Under the pieces are notes generated by a model, which saw nothing but the letters and a program-made list of their open reading frames with translations, searched no databases and had not been told where the DNA came from. Made by a program: the position numbers and the translations under genes. Positions 24,131-31,497 of a stretch of DNA of 31,497 nucleotides are shown here, piece by piece. Numbering within the stretch: the stretch's first letter is position 1; each line of letters begins with the position of its first letter. The stretch is from Candidatus Aegiribacteria sp. Lineage in GTDB: Bacteria > Fermentibacterota > Fermentibacteria > Fermentibacterales > JCC-6. Location of the stretch: the NCBI GenBank assembly GCA_030642525.1, contig DAOWNO010000001.1, forward strand, positions 1 to 31,497, written 5' to 3'.

Positions 24131-24614
24131 TCACACTCTGAGAGTGGAGGCCACTCGACTTGAAGTTCGCCCTCATGATGAATTGTTTCAAATGGAAATC
24201 GACGGAAAAAAGAAGATTGTCAGTATTTCGAGAATATCTCCCGCCCATCTTTCCATTATCATCGACGGTAAATCCTTCAATGTGGAAGTGGAGCGTTTCG
24301 AAAAGGAATATCAGGTTTCCACAAGAGGAGAGGTTTACAATTTCAGTGTAATTGATGAGCGGGAAGCAACGATCTCTTTGGAACAGTCGGAGAGTGGCGA
24401 GAAGGTTGTCAAAGCTCCCATGCCGGGCCTCGTTGTCGAAATTGTTGTCAGAGAAGGTGATCAGGTAAAGGCGGGAGATACTCTGCTTGTTCTTGAAGCA
24501 ATGAAAATGCAGAATGAAATAACCGCTCCCGCTTCCGGAGTAATACTTAATGTCTCCGTGAAATCGGGTGCCACAGTTAATTCCGGAGATGACCTCCTGG
24601 TGCTGGACATCTGA
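24102..24614 (+). CDS. Biotin carboxyl carrier subunit
   Basis: 170 aa. The C-terminal 72 residues are a biotinyl domain with the biotin-accepting K135 in LEAMKMQNEITAP, preceded by VKAPMPGLV. The first 90 residues are beta-rich (VRPHDELFQMEIDGKKKIV, LSIIIDGKSFNVEVE), like the linker domain of PccA-type proteins. The ATG at 24102 follows GGGAAGGA and lies 29 nt inside the end of accC. Added together, accC and this gene equal the length of a fused PccA, but separate subunits are also known in anaerobes. Its TGA (24612-24614) directly abuts the stop of the convergent lipoprotein gene. Confidence 0.93.
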   Translation: MVAYVVSDGNHTLRVEATRLEVRPHDELFQMEIDGKKKIVSISRISPAHLSIIIDGKSFNVEVERFEKEYQVSTRGEVYNFSVIDEREATISLEQSESGEKVVKAPMPGLVVEIVVREGDQVKAGDTLLVLEAMKMQNEITAPASGVILNVSVKSGATVNSGDDLLVLDI

Positions 24615-26480
24615 TTAAGGAATCAATCTTCCCGTAATAAGCTCCAGCTCAATCTCGCAGCCCTCTCTAAGAACCTTCAGAATAACCGGAATATCTGTTG
24701 TATCCGGCAGCAGATCGTGTATTTCATTCAATTGTTCAAAGCTTACCTGGTGACCGTCGACTTCCAGAAGAATATCTCCCTTGATAACCCCGGCATCATC
24801 TGCGGGCGATCCTTCTATGACACTGCTGATAACAAGCTCATCCCCCGCGATCTCCAGCCCCATTCCGGTAAGTGTTTCAGGAAGTCCGAAATGGAAGAGG
24901 GCTGAGGGCTCAAGAAGTACTGAAGAGGAATTGTAATTCAGATAAATGATGAATCTGGAGAGAATTCCCGCGCCAAGTATACCATCAAACTGACTGAAGA
25001 TATCACCGCCGTCAAAACTCGAGCATATTCCGCCTGGAACGGTGAAATTCCCAAGTGTTACACTAAAGACACGGAAACCCAGAATTAATTCTTCACCCCC
25101 GATTCCGCGGACTTCAGTTTCAAACGAAGGTCTGTTCTGAAGGAAGTCCGGGTGCTTTTCGAAGAAGCCCGGTGTGAAATGAATGCAGCCTCCCGCGCCT
25201 GTGTCAAGAAGAAGTTTTATCGGAATCGAATCTTCAAGTACAGCTTCTACCGAGAGCAGACTCATTGTTCTCACAGCTGGAAGCACAGTTATATCCGGGG
25301 GAATCAGAAAACTGTCAGGATCAAACAGCGTTATTGTTTCTAATCCGTAATCTATCCTGGTAACAAAGCGGCTCAGGAAATCGTATCCCAGTATCAGATC
25401 GATTCTTTCTCCCGTTGATGGAAAAAATTCCTCAGCAAGCGGTATGACAGCCAGATACTGATCGCTCAGAAGAGCTCCCGCCACGGAATAGGATGGAACT
25501 TTAACAAAGGAAAACTCTCTGGTTCCACCTATTCCCATTACCGGGAGTCTGCCGGATCCTGCAAGCTCCAGATCGGAAGCAAGCGTGCTGTCAAGAACGG
25601 TTGCTCCTGCGCCGCTGTCGAGAAGTATATTAACAGAAGTGCCGTTAACCTCTCCCTGAAGATAGATATGTTCTCCTCTGAGATAGAACGCAGTCGGTAA
25701 ACCTGGATCTTCAAGTTCCCAGTCTCCGCTCCGGGAAATAAGAGTAAAAAGAGATTCCGGAACCGGAATATTGTATTCAGTAAGGATATTCTCTGTTACT
25801 ATTTCCTGACCGAATGCAGGTATTACGCTCCTGCTGGACATGGGGGAGACAATTCCCTGCACCGATTCGTAATTCCCCGTATAGCTCCTTATTTCAAGGC
25901 CCATTGTCTCAGCTGTCATGAGTACAGGGAGCCATGTTACGCGGGAAATGAACATGACAACATCCTGTCCACAGTTCATCTCCAGGGGAACCGCCGGCAC
26001 ATCGCCTATGAGTGTATCTTCGCTGATGGTTATTGTTGATGCGTTGAACAGGTAATCATAGAATATAGTTCTTTTTGAAAGGGCCATTTCGTCATGGGCT
26101 TCTGCTCCTCCTGATGACAGGTGTCCATTTCTGTCGATCATCCAGACACTGTCTCCCAGAATTAATAATTCGTGCTGAACAGGGCCAAGCTTTGTAACAG
26201 AGAATCCCATGAATGGTTCTTTTACCCACCATGACTCAGTTGTCCCTGACAATCCAGCCATCCATAGACTGTCAACAGTATGAATAACCCGAAGATTATC
26301 AATTGCTTCCCGTCCGCCTGCCGCTTCTATGCAGTTTTGAAGTACTTCAGAGACAGGATCGATTTGAGCATCGATATTTTCTTCTGCGGACGCTTCCCTG
26401 CTGGAATCGTTGCTGGATCCACACCCGGTCAGGTTCTGGATAAGCAATATCAGGGCAGTTGCAATGATAAATCGTCTCAT
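24615..26480 (-). CDS. Lipoprotein with LolA-like region, two retropepsin-like domains and PDZ
   Basis: 621 aa. A signal peptide ends in the lipobox LTGC (C20), so it is a lipoprotein. Residues about 42-240 resemble the GG-EAI-L start and W-D-NG pattern of LolA/outer-membrane-carrier-like domains. Two retropepsin-like aspartic protease domains follow: the first with D288 in LLDSGAG and a flap-like VMGIGG, the second with D426 in LLDTGAG and VRGIGG. A PDZ domain closes the protein (about 540-618; SPADDAGVIKGDILLEVDG). Retropepsins work as dimers, so two active-site loops in one chain could form one catalytic site. It is the last gene of a four-gene envelope operon, 13 nt after the phosphoesterase. 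Confidence 0.88.
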   Translation of the reverse strand: MRRFIIATALILLIQNLTGCGSSNDSSREASAEENIDAQIDPVSEVLQNCIEAAGGREAIDNLRVIHTVDSLWMAGLSGTTESWWVKEPFMGFSVTKLGPVQHELLILGDSVWMIDRNGHLSSGGAEAHDEMALSKRTIFYDYLFNASTITISEDTLIGDVPAVPLEMNCGQDVVMFISRVTWLPVLMTAETMGLEIRSYTGNYESVQGIVSPMSSRSVIPAFGQEIVTENILTEYNIPVPESLFTLISRSGDWELEDPGLPTAFYLRGEHIYLQGEVNGTSVNILLDSGAGATVLDSTLASDLELAGSGRLPVMGIGGTREFSFVKVPSYSVAGALLSDQYLAVIPLAEEFFPSTGERIDLILGYDFLSRFVTRIDYGLETITLFDPDSFLIPPDITVLPAVRTMSLLSVEAVLEDSIPIKLLLDTGAGGCIHFTPGFFEKHPDFLQNRPSFETEVRGIGGEELILGFRVFSVTLGNFTVPGGICSSFDGGDIFSQFDGILGAGILSRFIIYLNYNSSSVLLEPSALFHFGLPETLTGMGLEIAGDELVISSVIEGSPADDAGVIKGDILLEVDGHQVSFEQLNEIHDLLPDTTDIPVILKVLREGCEIELELITGRLIP

Positions 26481-26493
26481 GAGAAACTCCGAA

Positions 26494-27315
26494 TCAGTTC
26501 GCGGAACATAATTCCAGTACAGCGAGCTCCGGTCTGCAGTTCAGCCTTACCGGCGGGCTTCCTACACCGATGCCTCTTGATACGTAAACCATTGTTTTTC
26601 CATTCCAGACAGTACCGGAGCGGTATTTCTGTCCGTAATATGAGGGTAGAATCGGAGCGCCAACTAAGGGAAGTACGATCTGTCCGCCATGTGTATGCCC
26701 CGCAAGAACAAGATCAGCAGTACCCTCCGGTATCTCCTCAGCGAAATCGGGATTGTGTGTTATCAGGATTACAGGCCCGCTGTATTGCTCGGGCCGGCAG
26801 CCATCCAGAAGCTGTTCATCTTCCCATAGATCTCCAACTCCCCATATTCTGATCGAATCATCTCCTCTCGTAATCCATGTTCCCCTGTTTCTGAGGACTT
26901 CCGAACCGGCCAGATCATGCAGAAGCGTCTGGGTGAGTTCCGCGTCCTCCCAGTGATCATGATTACCAAGAACTGCGCACGATGGAGGAGTGAGATCGGC
27001 AAGAATCCTCATGCATGGTTCTATGTAATCTGCACTGTGCATCACATAGTCGCCGCCGAGCGCTACCAGATCGATCTTCATTGAATTAACCAGAGTTACT
27101 GCGTTTTCCACCCATGATTCGGTGACAAACGGTCCAAGATGAATATCGGTGAGAAACGCAATTCGAAAACCTCTGAATTTCAGCGGCAGATTAGCCATGG
27201 GTACCTGTATATGTGTGATATCAAGCCAGCGAGGTTCAATGAATGAAGACCAGAAACCTCCTGCTCCAGCAGCGGTAAAGGCTGCCGCAGTTTTCAGGAA
27301 AGCTCTTCTGTTCAT
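26494..27315 (-). CDS. Tat-exported calcineurin-like metallophosphoesterase
   Basis: 273 aa. The start MNRRAFLKTAAAF is a twin-arginine signal (RRAFLK) followed by an Ala/Gly-rich hydrophobic stretch. All metal-binding blocks of the calcineurin-like family are present: DIHLG (57-61), GGDYV (87-91), GNHDHW (117-122), THNPDF and AGHTHGGQI. The closest known type is YkuE/YaeI-like phosphoesterases, which act on phospholipid-related or UDP-linked substrates at the membrane; the substrate here is not known. It starts within ATGA, overlapping the previous gene by 4 nt. Folding in the cytosol before Tat export fits a metal enzyme. Confidence 0.93.
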   Translation of the reverse strand: MNRRAFLKTAAAFTAAGAGGFWSSFIEPRWLDITHIQVPMANLPLKFRGFRIAFLTDIHLGPFVTESWVENAVTLVNSMKIDLVALGGDYVMHSADYIEPCMRILADLTPPSCAVLGNHDHWEDAELTQTLLHDLAGSEVLRNRGTWITRGDDSIRIWGVGDLWEDEQLLDGCRPEQYSGPVILITHNPDFAEEIPEGTADLVLAGHTHGGQIVLPLVGAPILPSYYGQKYRSGTVWNGKTMVYVSRGIGVGSPPVRLNCRPELAVLELCSAN

Positions 27316-28304
27316 TGAATTGCCTGCATCGAAAAACAGTCAATAATATCCAGTATCCACATGACTGATTCAGGACTGGTAAATAGCGATTTCATGGATA
27401 CGCTGATTTCAGCATCCTGATTCCTGTAATAAACGGAAACTTCATGTCCGTCCGTGTGATCATAATTCCACAGAGGGATTAAATCCGTTGGACAATGTCC
27501 TATTCCTCTGAGAGAATCAGTCAGAAAAAGGAGAGCGTCAATCGGCAAACCATTAATGGAAACCAGATTCCAGGCATGAAACAGAAGACTGTCGGTTCCG
27601 ATTCTTACCAGTCCTCCCACTGTCTGAAGATCCAGACCAATCTCGCTGCTTCTTTCCCTGAGCATATTTGCCATTTCGAGACATGGTCCCTGATTATCAG
27701 TTGCGGCGGGAATTGAAAGAGATCTGATCAATGAAGTCAGATCCTCAAATGATATATCCATACCGGGAGAGACTGAGGAGAATGGTCTGAACGTGTACGG
27801 GTTCTGGGTTATATGCAGAACAAGTGGCAGGATGATTTGTGTTTTTCCCGGAAGAGTGGGAATATGGTGCTTCAGCAGATTTCCATCCTGTGCAAACGAG
27901 CTGGCCAGACAATCAATCCTCTGGTAAGGCGGGTGTGATTCAGGAACAGGTATCTCTACGGTGATGTCGGTTGCGGGAATATCACTGTCATTGCTGATTA
28001 TAGCCTGGAGGATCAGGAGAGTATCAAGCGTTCTGGTTCCGCTTATTCTGGTATCCAGCCATTCAGCAAGAAGAGGGTCGGAAGCGGAATTGGCCGCCAG
28101 ATTGTAGCATCCTGCTGCCCGGGGGAATCTCCCTGCTATCTCCAGCAGCACAGCAAGATCAATACCTGCCTGTCCGCCGTCTCTTGCCGCGATTTCGGCG
28201 AATAGAATTGCCCGATCCGGAATGCTGCCGAGTGTTACAAGATTCCAGGAGGAATCCTGAGGTGAATAAGTGTATGCCAGGAGCAGTATCAGCAGAAAAT
28301 TCAA
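27312..28304 (-). CDS. Exported transglutaminase-like (Cys-His-Asp) protein
   Basis: 330 aa from a TTG at 28304 that overlaps the permease stop as TTGA; no nearby in-frame ATG fits. Residues 1-14 are a signal peptide (MNFLLILLLAYTYS). The N-terminal half (20-165) is unassigned, with a possible beta domain (TDITVEIPVPESHP). The C-terminal half has the transglutaminase-like triad order: C208 in NQGPCLEMANML, H243 in FHAWNLV and D256 in LPIDALLF, with the usual spacing of about 35 and 13 residues. Such domains in bacteria are often peptidases or amide-forming enzymes. The assignment is by motif only. Probable location: periplasm. Confidence 0.75.
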   Translation of the reverse strand: MNFLLILLLAYTYSPQDSSWNLVTLGSIPDRAILFAEIAARDGGQAGIDLAVLLEIAGRFPRAAGCYNLAANSASDPLLAEWLDTRISGTRTLDTLLILQAIISNDSDIPATDITVEIPVPESHPPYQRIDCLASSFAQDGNLLKHHIPTLPGKTQIILPLVLHITQNPYTFRPFSSVSPGMDISFEDLTSLIRSLSIPAATDNQGPCLEMANMLRERSSEIGLDLQTVGGLVRIGTDSLLFHAWNLVSINGLPIDALLFLTDSLRGIGHCPTDLIPLWNYDHTDGHEVSVYYRNQDAEISVSMKSLFTSPESVMWILDIIDCFSMQAIQ

Positions 28305-29521
28305 CTTTCCAGCCCCTTTACCGGATCCAGCCTGGCAGCTTTCATGGCAGGAAGAACGCCGGAGCTGATGCTGAGCAGGAATGCGATGAAACCAACCAGG
28401 ACAACTTCCGGAATTGAAATACTCACAGGGATGTTTTCATGAAACGAGTACACATCAGGGAGCTGAATGATGCTTGTTTCACCAATTACCCAGCAACAGG
28501 CAAATCCGATCATCAATCCGAGGAATACACCGATAACTCCTACAAGAGCTCCTTCCCACAGGAATACTTTGAAGATAAGACTGTCCGTCGCACCCATTGC
28601 TTTAAGGACGGAAATATCATTCATCCGTTCAATTGCCGACCTGGATATGGTTCCCATGATGTTGAATGTCGCTACAAGGGTAATGAGTAGAAGTGCCAGA
28701 AATGCTCCCATTCTTTCCAGTTTCATTGAAGCTGTCAGATCCGGATTCAGTTCCCTCCATGTTTTGATGGAAATAGAAGCCGGAAGTATTTCGCGGATAT
28801 CCTTCGCAGTCTCTTCAGGGGAGAAACCTTCTGCCGGGTGGATATTCATTCCCGAATAGCCACCGTCGGGGAGATACATTCTCTGTGCCAGATCGAGAGG
28901 AATGTACGCAAGAGTTTCATCATTGACGGGGAGCCCTGTTTCCACCGCGCCGGAGAGAATAACTCTGCCAATGGCATGGCTCCTGCTGGAGAAGAACGCT
29001 TTCGGGGGGAAGAGGAAAAGAGTGTCTCCAATCGGGTGAAAGAACTCCTCGGCAAGGTATATGCCCATTATGACGCAGTCACTTCCCTCCGGAGTTGACA
29101 GAGTCAGTTCCCCATATGAGAGCTTGCTGCCCATCATACCTTCTGCGAACTCCTCCTGGTTCACGCCAAGTATTCTGCATCCTGAATCCACTCCCCTTGA
29201 AGGAAGTCGAATTATTGCTTCTCCCTTTATGAACGGTGAAATACTGCTGACAGAAGGAAGAATTTCTATTTCCGCGAGGAAATCGTCTGTCAGATGGAGA
29301 ACGTTTCCGCTGTCCGGCATGATTGTAAGAGGAGAATCAACCGTTATGACAGATTCCTCGATAAAATCCTCAAGTCCTGTAAGCACGCCCATTACAATCA
29401 TCAGCGCGCCAACTCCAAGAGCTACACCGGCGACACTGACCACTGTGGAGAAAGCAAAGCACTTCCTTCTTGGATGCCTTCGAAGGTATCGCCACGCAAG
29501 GTGCCAGGAAAGCAAATTCAT
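28301..29521 (-). CDS. LolC/LolE (FtsX/MacB)-family ABC transporter permease
   Basis: 406 aa from the ATG at 29521, which has GGAGG 5 nt upstream; a TTG at 29533 is a weaker alternative. One membrane helix near 22-48 (FSTVVSVAGVALGVGALMIVMG), a large outer domain to about 270, then three helices at about 282-305, 330-355 and 372-395, ending AARLDPVKGLES. This is the lipoprotein-releasing (LolC/E) subgroup of the MacB/FtsX fold. In LolCDE the ATPase LolD is usually adjacent; none is here. It is the first gene of the operon with the transglutaminase-like, phosphoesterase and retropepsin-lipoprotein genes. Confidence 0.9.
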   Translation of the reverse strand: MNLLSWHLAWRYLRRHPRRKCFAFSTVVSVAGVALGVGALMIVMGVLTGLEDFIEESVITVDSPLTIMPDSGNVLHLTDDFLAEIEILPSVSSISPFIKGEAIIRLPSRGVDSGCRILGVNQEEFAEGMMGSKLSYGELTLSTPEGSDCVIMGIYLAEEFFHPIGDTLFLFPPKAFFSSRSHAIGRVILSGAVETGLPVNDETLAYIPLDLAQRMYLPDGGYSGMNIHPAEGFSPEETAKDIREILPASISIKTWRELNPDLTASMKLERMGAFLALLLITLVATFNIMGTISRSAIERMNDISVLKAMGATDSLIFKVFLWEGALVGVIGVFLGLMIGFACCWVIGETSIIQLPDVYSFHENIPVSISIPEVVLVGFIAFLLSISSGVLPAMKAARLDPVKGLES

Positions 29522-29839
29522 AATGTCCTCCAACCAGTCCGCATATCACCGGAGTTACTGCTGTAACATAACGTAACCTGATGAATAATACGAACTAAAT
29601 AGCCTGCAAATATAACCTGCCGGAGGCGCGAGCAGCTTTCAACGGGAATATGACAGAGCAGTCTTACGGGTTTCAGTCAGGTTGTATATACTTCATATGA
29701 AGCATCATCATCCATGATTCGAAAGTGAGATTCAATGCATGGGAACATATCCTGAAAACCGGAGTTATATTCATTCATCCTGACACCTTGCACCGTATGT
29801 TCGGTATTGAGTAGTATCCCATACTGAAAGGAGCTGAAT
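29522..29839. promoter_or_regulatory. 318-nt divergent intergenic region with inverted repeats
   Basis: No gene was found. An inverted repeat GTTAC-TGCT-GTAAC (29554-29567) is followed by another GTAAC (29573-29577). A perfect 12-bp palindrome CTTCATATGAAG lies at 29691-29702. A possible promoter for the C25-like gene is TTGCAC (29788-29793), 18 nt, TAGTAT (29812-29817), just before the ribosome binding site AAAGGAG (29827-29833). These could be operators for either side or chance. Confidence 0.35.
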
Positions 29840-31497
29840 TTGCTTCAGTTATTATTGGTTGTATGCATACTGAATATGCGGGTTCAATCAGACATTGTTT
29901 CCGTGGATTACTCCGGTCCGGACGGATGCTCATTTTCAGTAGTGATAGGTGAACCTGATTTTTATGAATACGGCGAGTACTGGTATCCTGTAATACATGG
30001 AATGGGATTATCCCATGCAGAGGGAGAGTACGTAACTCCTGTCAGAACATATTTCATACCCGTTCCGCCAGGATGCGAACCGGTCATTACATGTACACCG
30101 GTAGATTTCCAGAGAGTTGAGCTGCCCGGTCCATTCCTTGTCACGCCGGTTCCGACCGGTTCCGGCCTGGACACCGAATGGATTATTCCCGCGATTACAC
30201 CTGCCGGCCGCCGCGGGGATTATGCTGAACTTGAAACAATGCATATGGCCGGAACAACCGTTGCCGCAGTAACCGTTACGCCGTTCGCGACAGGGAACAA
30301 TTCAAGAATTCCTTCTGAGATGAATATTCGTCTTGAATGGCCATCGAGAAGCGGCTCCCGCGAGATAGGCAATCCGCTTCTCAGCGCTCTCTGCCTTCCC
30401 TCCCTTGTTTACTGGCCGGGTTCCACTGAACGGGCTTCAAGCCCGTTCTGGGGACTTCCATGGGTTAGAATAGCCATTTCTTCTACCGGTTTTTATTCGG
30501 TAACCGGCGATGAGCTTGCTCAGGCCGGGTGCGATGTAACAGGTGCTCCGTCGAGCTCAATTCGGATGTTCGGAGGATCTGGAACACAATTTGATCTCAT
30601 GGATCCTGGAGAAGAGCATTCACTGAGCGAGATTGCAATTGAGGTAAATGACGGAGGAGACGGGATATTCGACCAATCCGATAATATCAGATTCTTCGCG
30701 CAGGATCTGAACAGGTTTGCTTTCAGCGAAGGAGTATCTGAAAGGCTTTATCACCGCTATGCAACCCATAATGTCTACTGGCTCACATGGGGAGGTGAAG
30801 ACGGCCTGAGAATGGATACTCTGGACGCGACACCAGACGGATCTCCGGCATGGGGCGACAGCCTTCTTCATAGCCTCTGGCAGGAACAGGATTATATCTG
30901 GGTCGGCGGTTATGAGGACAGTACAGGATGGGTATGGTCAATGCTTTACGAGAACATTCCCGGTTACTTCTATTTCTCGAGTTCATCAGTTGACGGAGAT
31001 AGCAGACTGGACATTTCCCTCATATCGAGTTCCTCCTGTGATCACGACATTCTCTTTGAGCTTAACGGAGATCTGATTGCCGACACATCCTTTAACGGAA
31101 GAGTTGAACAGATATTCACATTCGAGGGGCTTACTTTTGACCTATCCATGAACCTTCTTAAAGTGACAGCCCTGAACGACCCGGGAACAGTCTATTTCAA
31201 TTACTTCCAGGCTGATTATCCCAGGCGCCTGTCTTACGCCGCAGGGCGATTACTGCGCTTTACCGATATTGTTCAAGGAAAGTACAGCTTCTCAATGGGG
31301 GGCGCCGAGGACTCGTACAGTCTTCTGGATGTCTCAGATCCGTTCGCTGTTAGGAGGCTGAAGGGCAGTACAGCAGGCGGACTGCTCAATGTATCACTTG
31401 AAGTTGAGCCCGAATCCGAACTGTGGCTCACGGGAACTGACAGTTATCTGTCTCCTGACTCTCTGCTTCCGGCTGAACCGGGGCGGATAATCGGAAC
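29840..31497 (+). CDS. Gingipain-like C25/PorU-family protein, N-terminal part (runs off right edge)
   Basis: From TTG 29840 behind AAAGGAG, the frame is open to the end (552 codons), so the protein is much longer. Residues 1-17 (LLQLLLVVCILNMRVQS) are a signal peptide. A prodomain-like region follows, then the part FSEGVSERLYHRYATHNVYWLTWGG (about 295-320) with the acidic DGIFDQSDNIRFFAQDLNRF before it. This matches the conserved FY/FF and HxY-x-NxYWL pattern found before the catalytic domain of C25 (gingipain/PorU) proteins exported by type IX secretion. The Cys-His catalytic domain and any C-terminal sorting domain would lie beyond the window. Family assignment is by pattern and moderately sure. 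Confidence 0.75.
   Translation, partial: MLQLLLVVCILNMRVQSDIVSVDYSGPDGCSFSVVIGEPDFYEYGEYWYPVIHGMGLSHAEGEYVTPVRTYFIPVPPGCEPVITCTPVDFQRVELPGPFLVTPVPTGSGLDTEWIIPAITPAGRRGDYAELETMHMAGTTVAAVTVTPFATGNNSRIPSEMNIRLEWPSRSGSREIGNPLLSALCLPSLVYWPGSTERASSPFWGLPWVRIAISSTGFYSVTGDELAQAGCDVTGAPSSSIRMFGGSGTQFDLMDPGEEHSLSEIAIEVNDGGDGIFDQSDNIRFFAQDLNRFAFSEGVSERLYHRYATHNVYWLTWGGEDGLRMDTLDATPDGSPAWGDSLLHSLWQEQDYIWVGGYEDSTGWVWSMLYENIPGYFYFSSSSVDGDSRLDISLISSSSCDHDILFELNGDLIADTSFNGRVEQIFTFEGLTFDLSMNLLKVTALNDPGTVYFNYFQADYPRRLSYAAGRLLRFTDIVQGKYSFSMGGAEDSYSLLDVSDPFAVRRLKGSTAGGLLNVSLEVEPESELWLTGTDSYLSPDSLLPAEPGRIIG

Noticed and set aside
22637..24614. accC and the biotin carrier as a frameshifted, originally fused pccA
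   Set aside because: The two frames overlap by only 29 nt, the carrier has its own ATG with GGGAAGGA upstream, accC ends in a family-like C-terminus, and separate subunits are a known arrangement in anaerobes.
26280..26852. 190-aa plus-strand frame across the lipoprotein and phosphoesterase genes
   Set aside because: It spans the junction of two well-supported minus-strand genes (lipobox start and metallophosphoesterase motifs) and shows no family features.
29061..29576. 171-aa plus-strand frame opposite the permease start
   Set aside because: It is antisense to conserved membrane-protein sequence with a strong ribosome binding site, and has no recognisable features.
30620..30986. Minus-strand frames of 67-83 aa inside the C25-like gene
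   Set aside because: They lie opposite a continuous 552-codon frame with a signal peptide and C25-type pattern, so they are shadows.

Overview
The window is a gene-dense bacterial chromosome segment of medium GC (mid-40s %, by eye) with 30 protein-coding genes, two of them cut by the window ends. I saw no rRNA, tRNA, insertion sequence, prophage, integrase or CRISPR array, and no convincing intrinsic terminator. Several traits suggest a Gram-negative, didermal bacterium of the FCB/Fibrobacteres-Chlorobi-Bacteroidetes neighbourhood, possibly Fermentibacterota (Aegiribacteria). These traits are a gingipain-like (C25) pre-pro region of the kind exported by type IX secretion, a LolC/E-type permease, lipoproteins, a CarD regulator and many TPR proteins. 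The lineage is an inference from gene content, not a measurement. TTG starts behind good Shine-Dalgarno sequences are frequent, and genes are often joined by 4-nt or 11-nt overlaps.

Layout. (1) 1-6749, minus strand: a tightly coupled operon read right to left. It runs from a large soluble sensor histidine kinase to queA, an RDD-like/TPR membrane protein with a very acidic tail, tgt, and a TPR protein that runs off the window. queA and tgt are the last two dedicated steps that put queuosine into tRNA (base exchange by Tgt, epoxyqueuosine formation by QueA). (2) 6832-10714, plus: a PTS IIA-like regulator, a minimal C4 zinc-ribbon protein, guaB (IMP dehydrogenase), and a membrane-anchored pseudokinase with a LytR_C-like outer domain. 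(3) 10801-15123, plus: a CarD-type RNA polymerase-binding regulator with its own promoter, hflX, three small unknown genes, a YbhN/LPG-synthase-type flippase-like membrane protein and a YaiI/YqxD protein. (4) 15150-16248, minus: a DUF4282-like membrane protein and an exported TPR protein. (5) 16343-18473, plus: lpdA and mazG, overlapping. (6) 18491-19825, minus: a diguanylate cyclase with a receiver-like domain that lacks its phospho-acceptor Asp. (7) 20064-24614, plus: an exported NHL/SMP-30 type propeller, then a promoter and a three-gene biotin-dependent acyl-CoA carboxylase (carboxyltransferase, biotin carboxylase, biotin carrier). (8) 24615-29521, minus: a four-gene cell-envelope operon made of a LolC/E-like permease without its ATPase, a transglutaminase-like exported protein, a Tat-exported metallophosphoesterase, and a lipoprotein with a LolA-like region, two retropepsin-like domains and a PDZ domain. 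(9) 29840 to the end, plus: the N-terminal 552 residues of a C25/PorU-like protein.

The most interesting parts are the sensor kinase coupled to queuosine genes, the pseudokinase-LytR_C protein coupled to guaB, the four-gene envelope operon, the small unknown genes at 12783-13610, and the degenerate receiver on the diguanylate cyclase. All functional statements rest on reading motifs in the translated sequence; no database search was possible.
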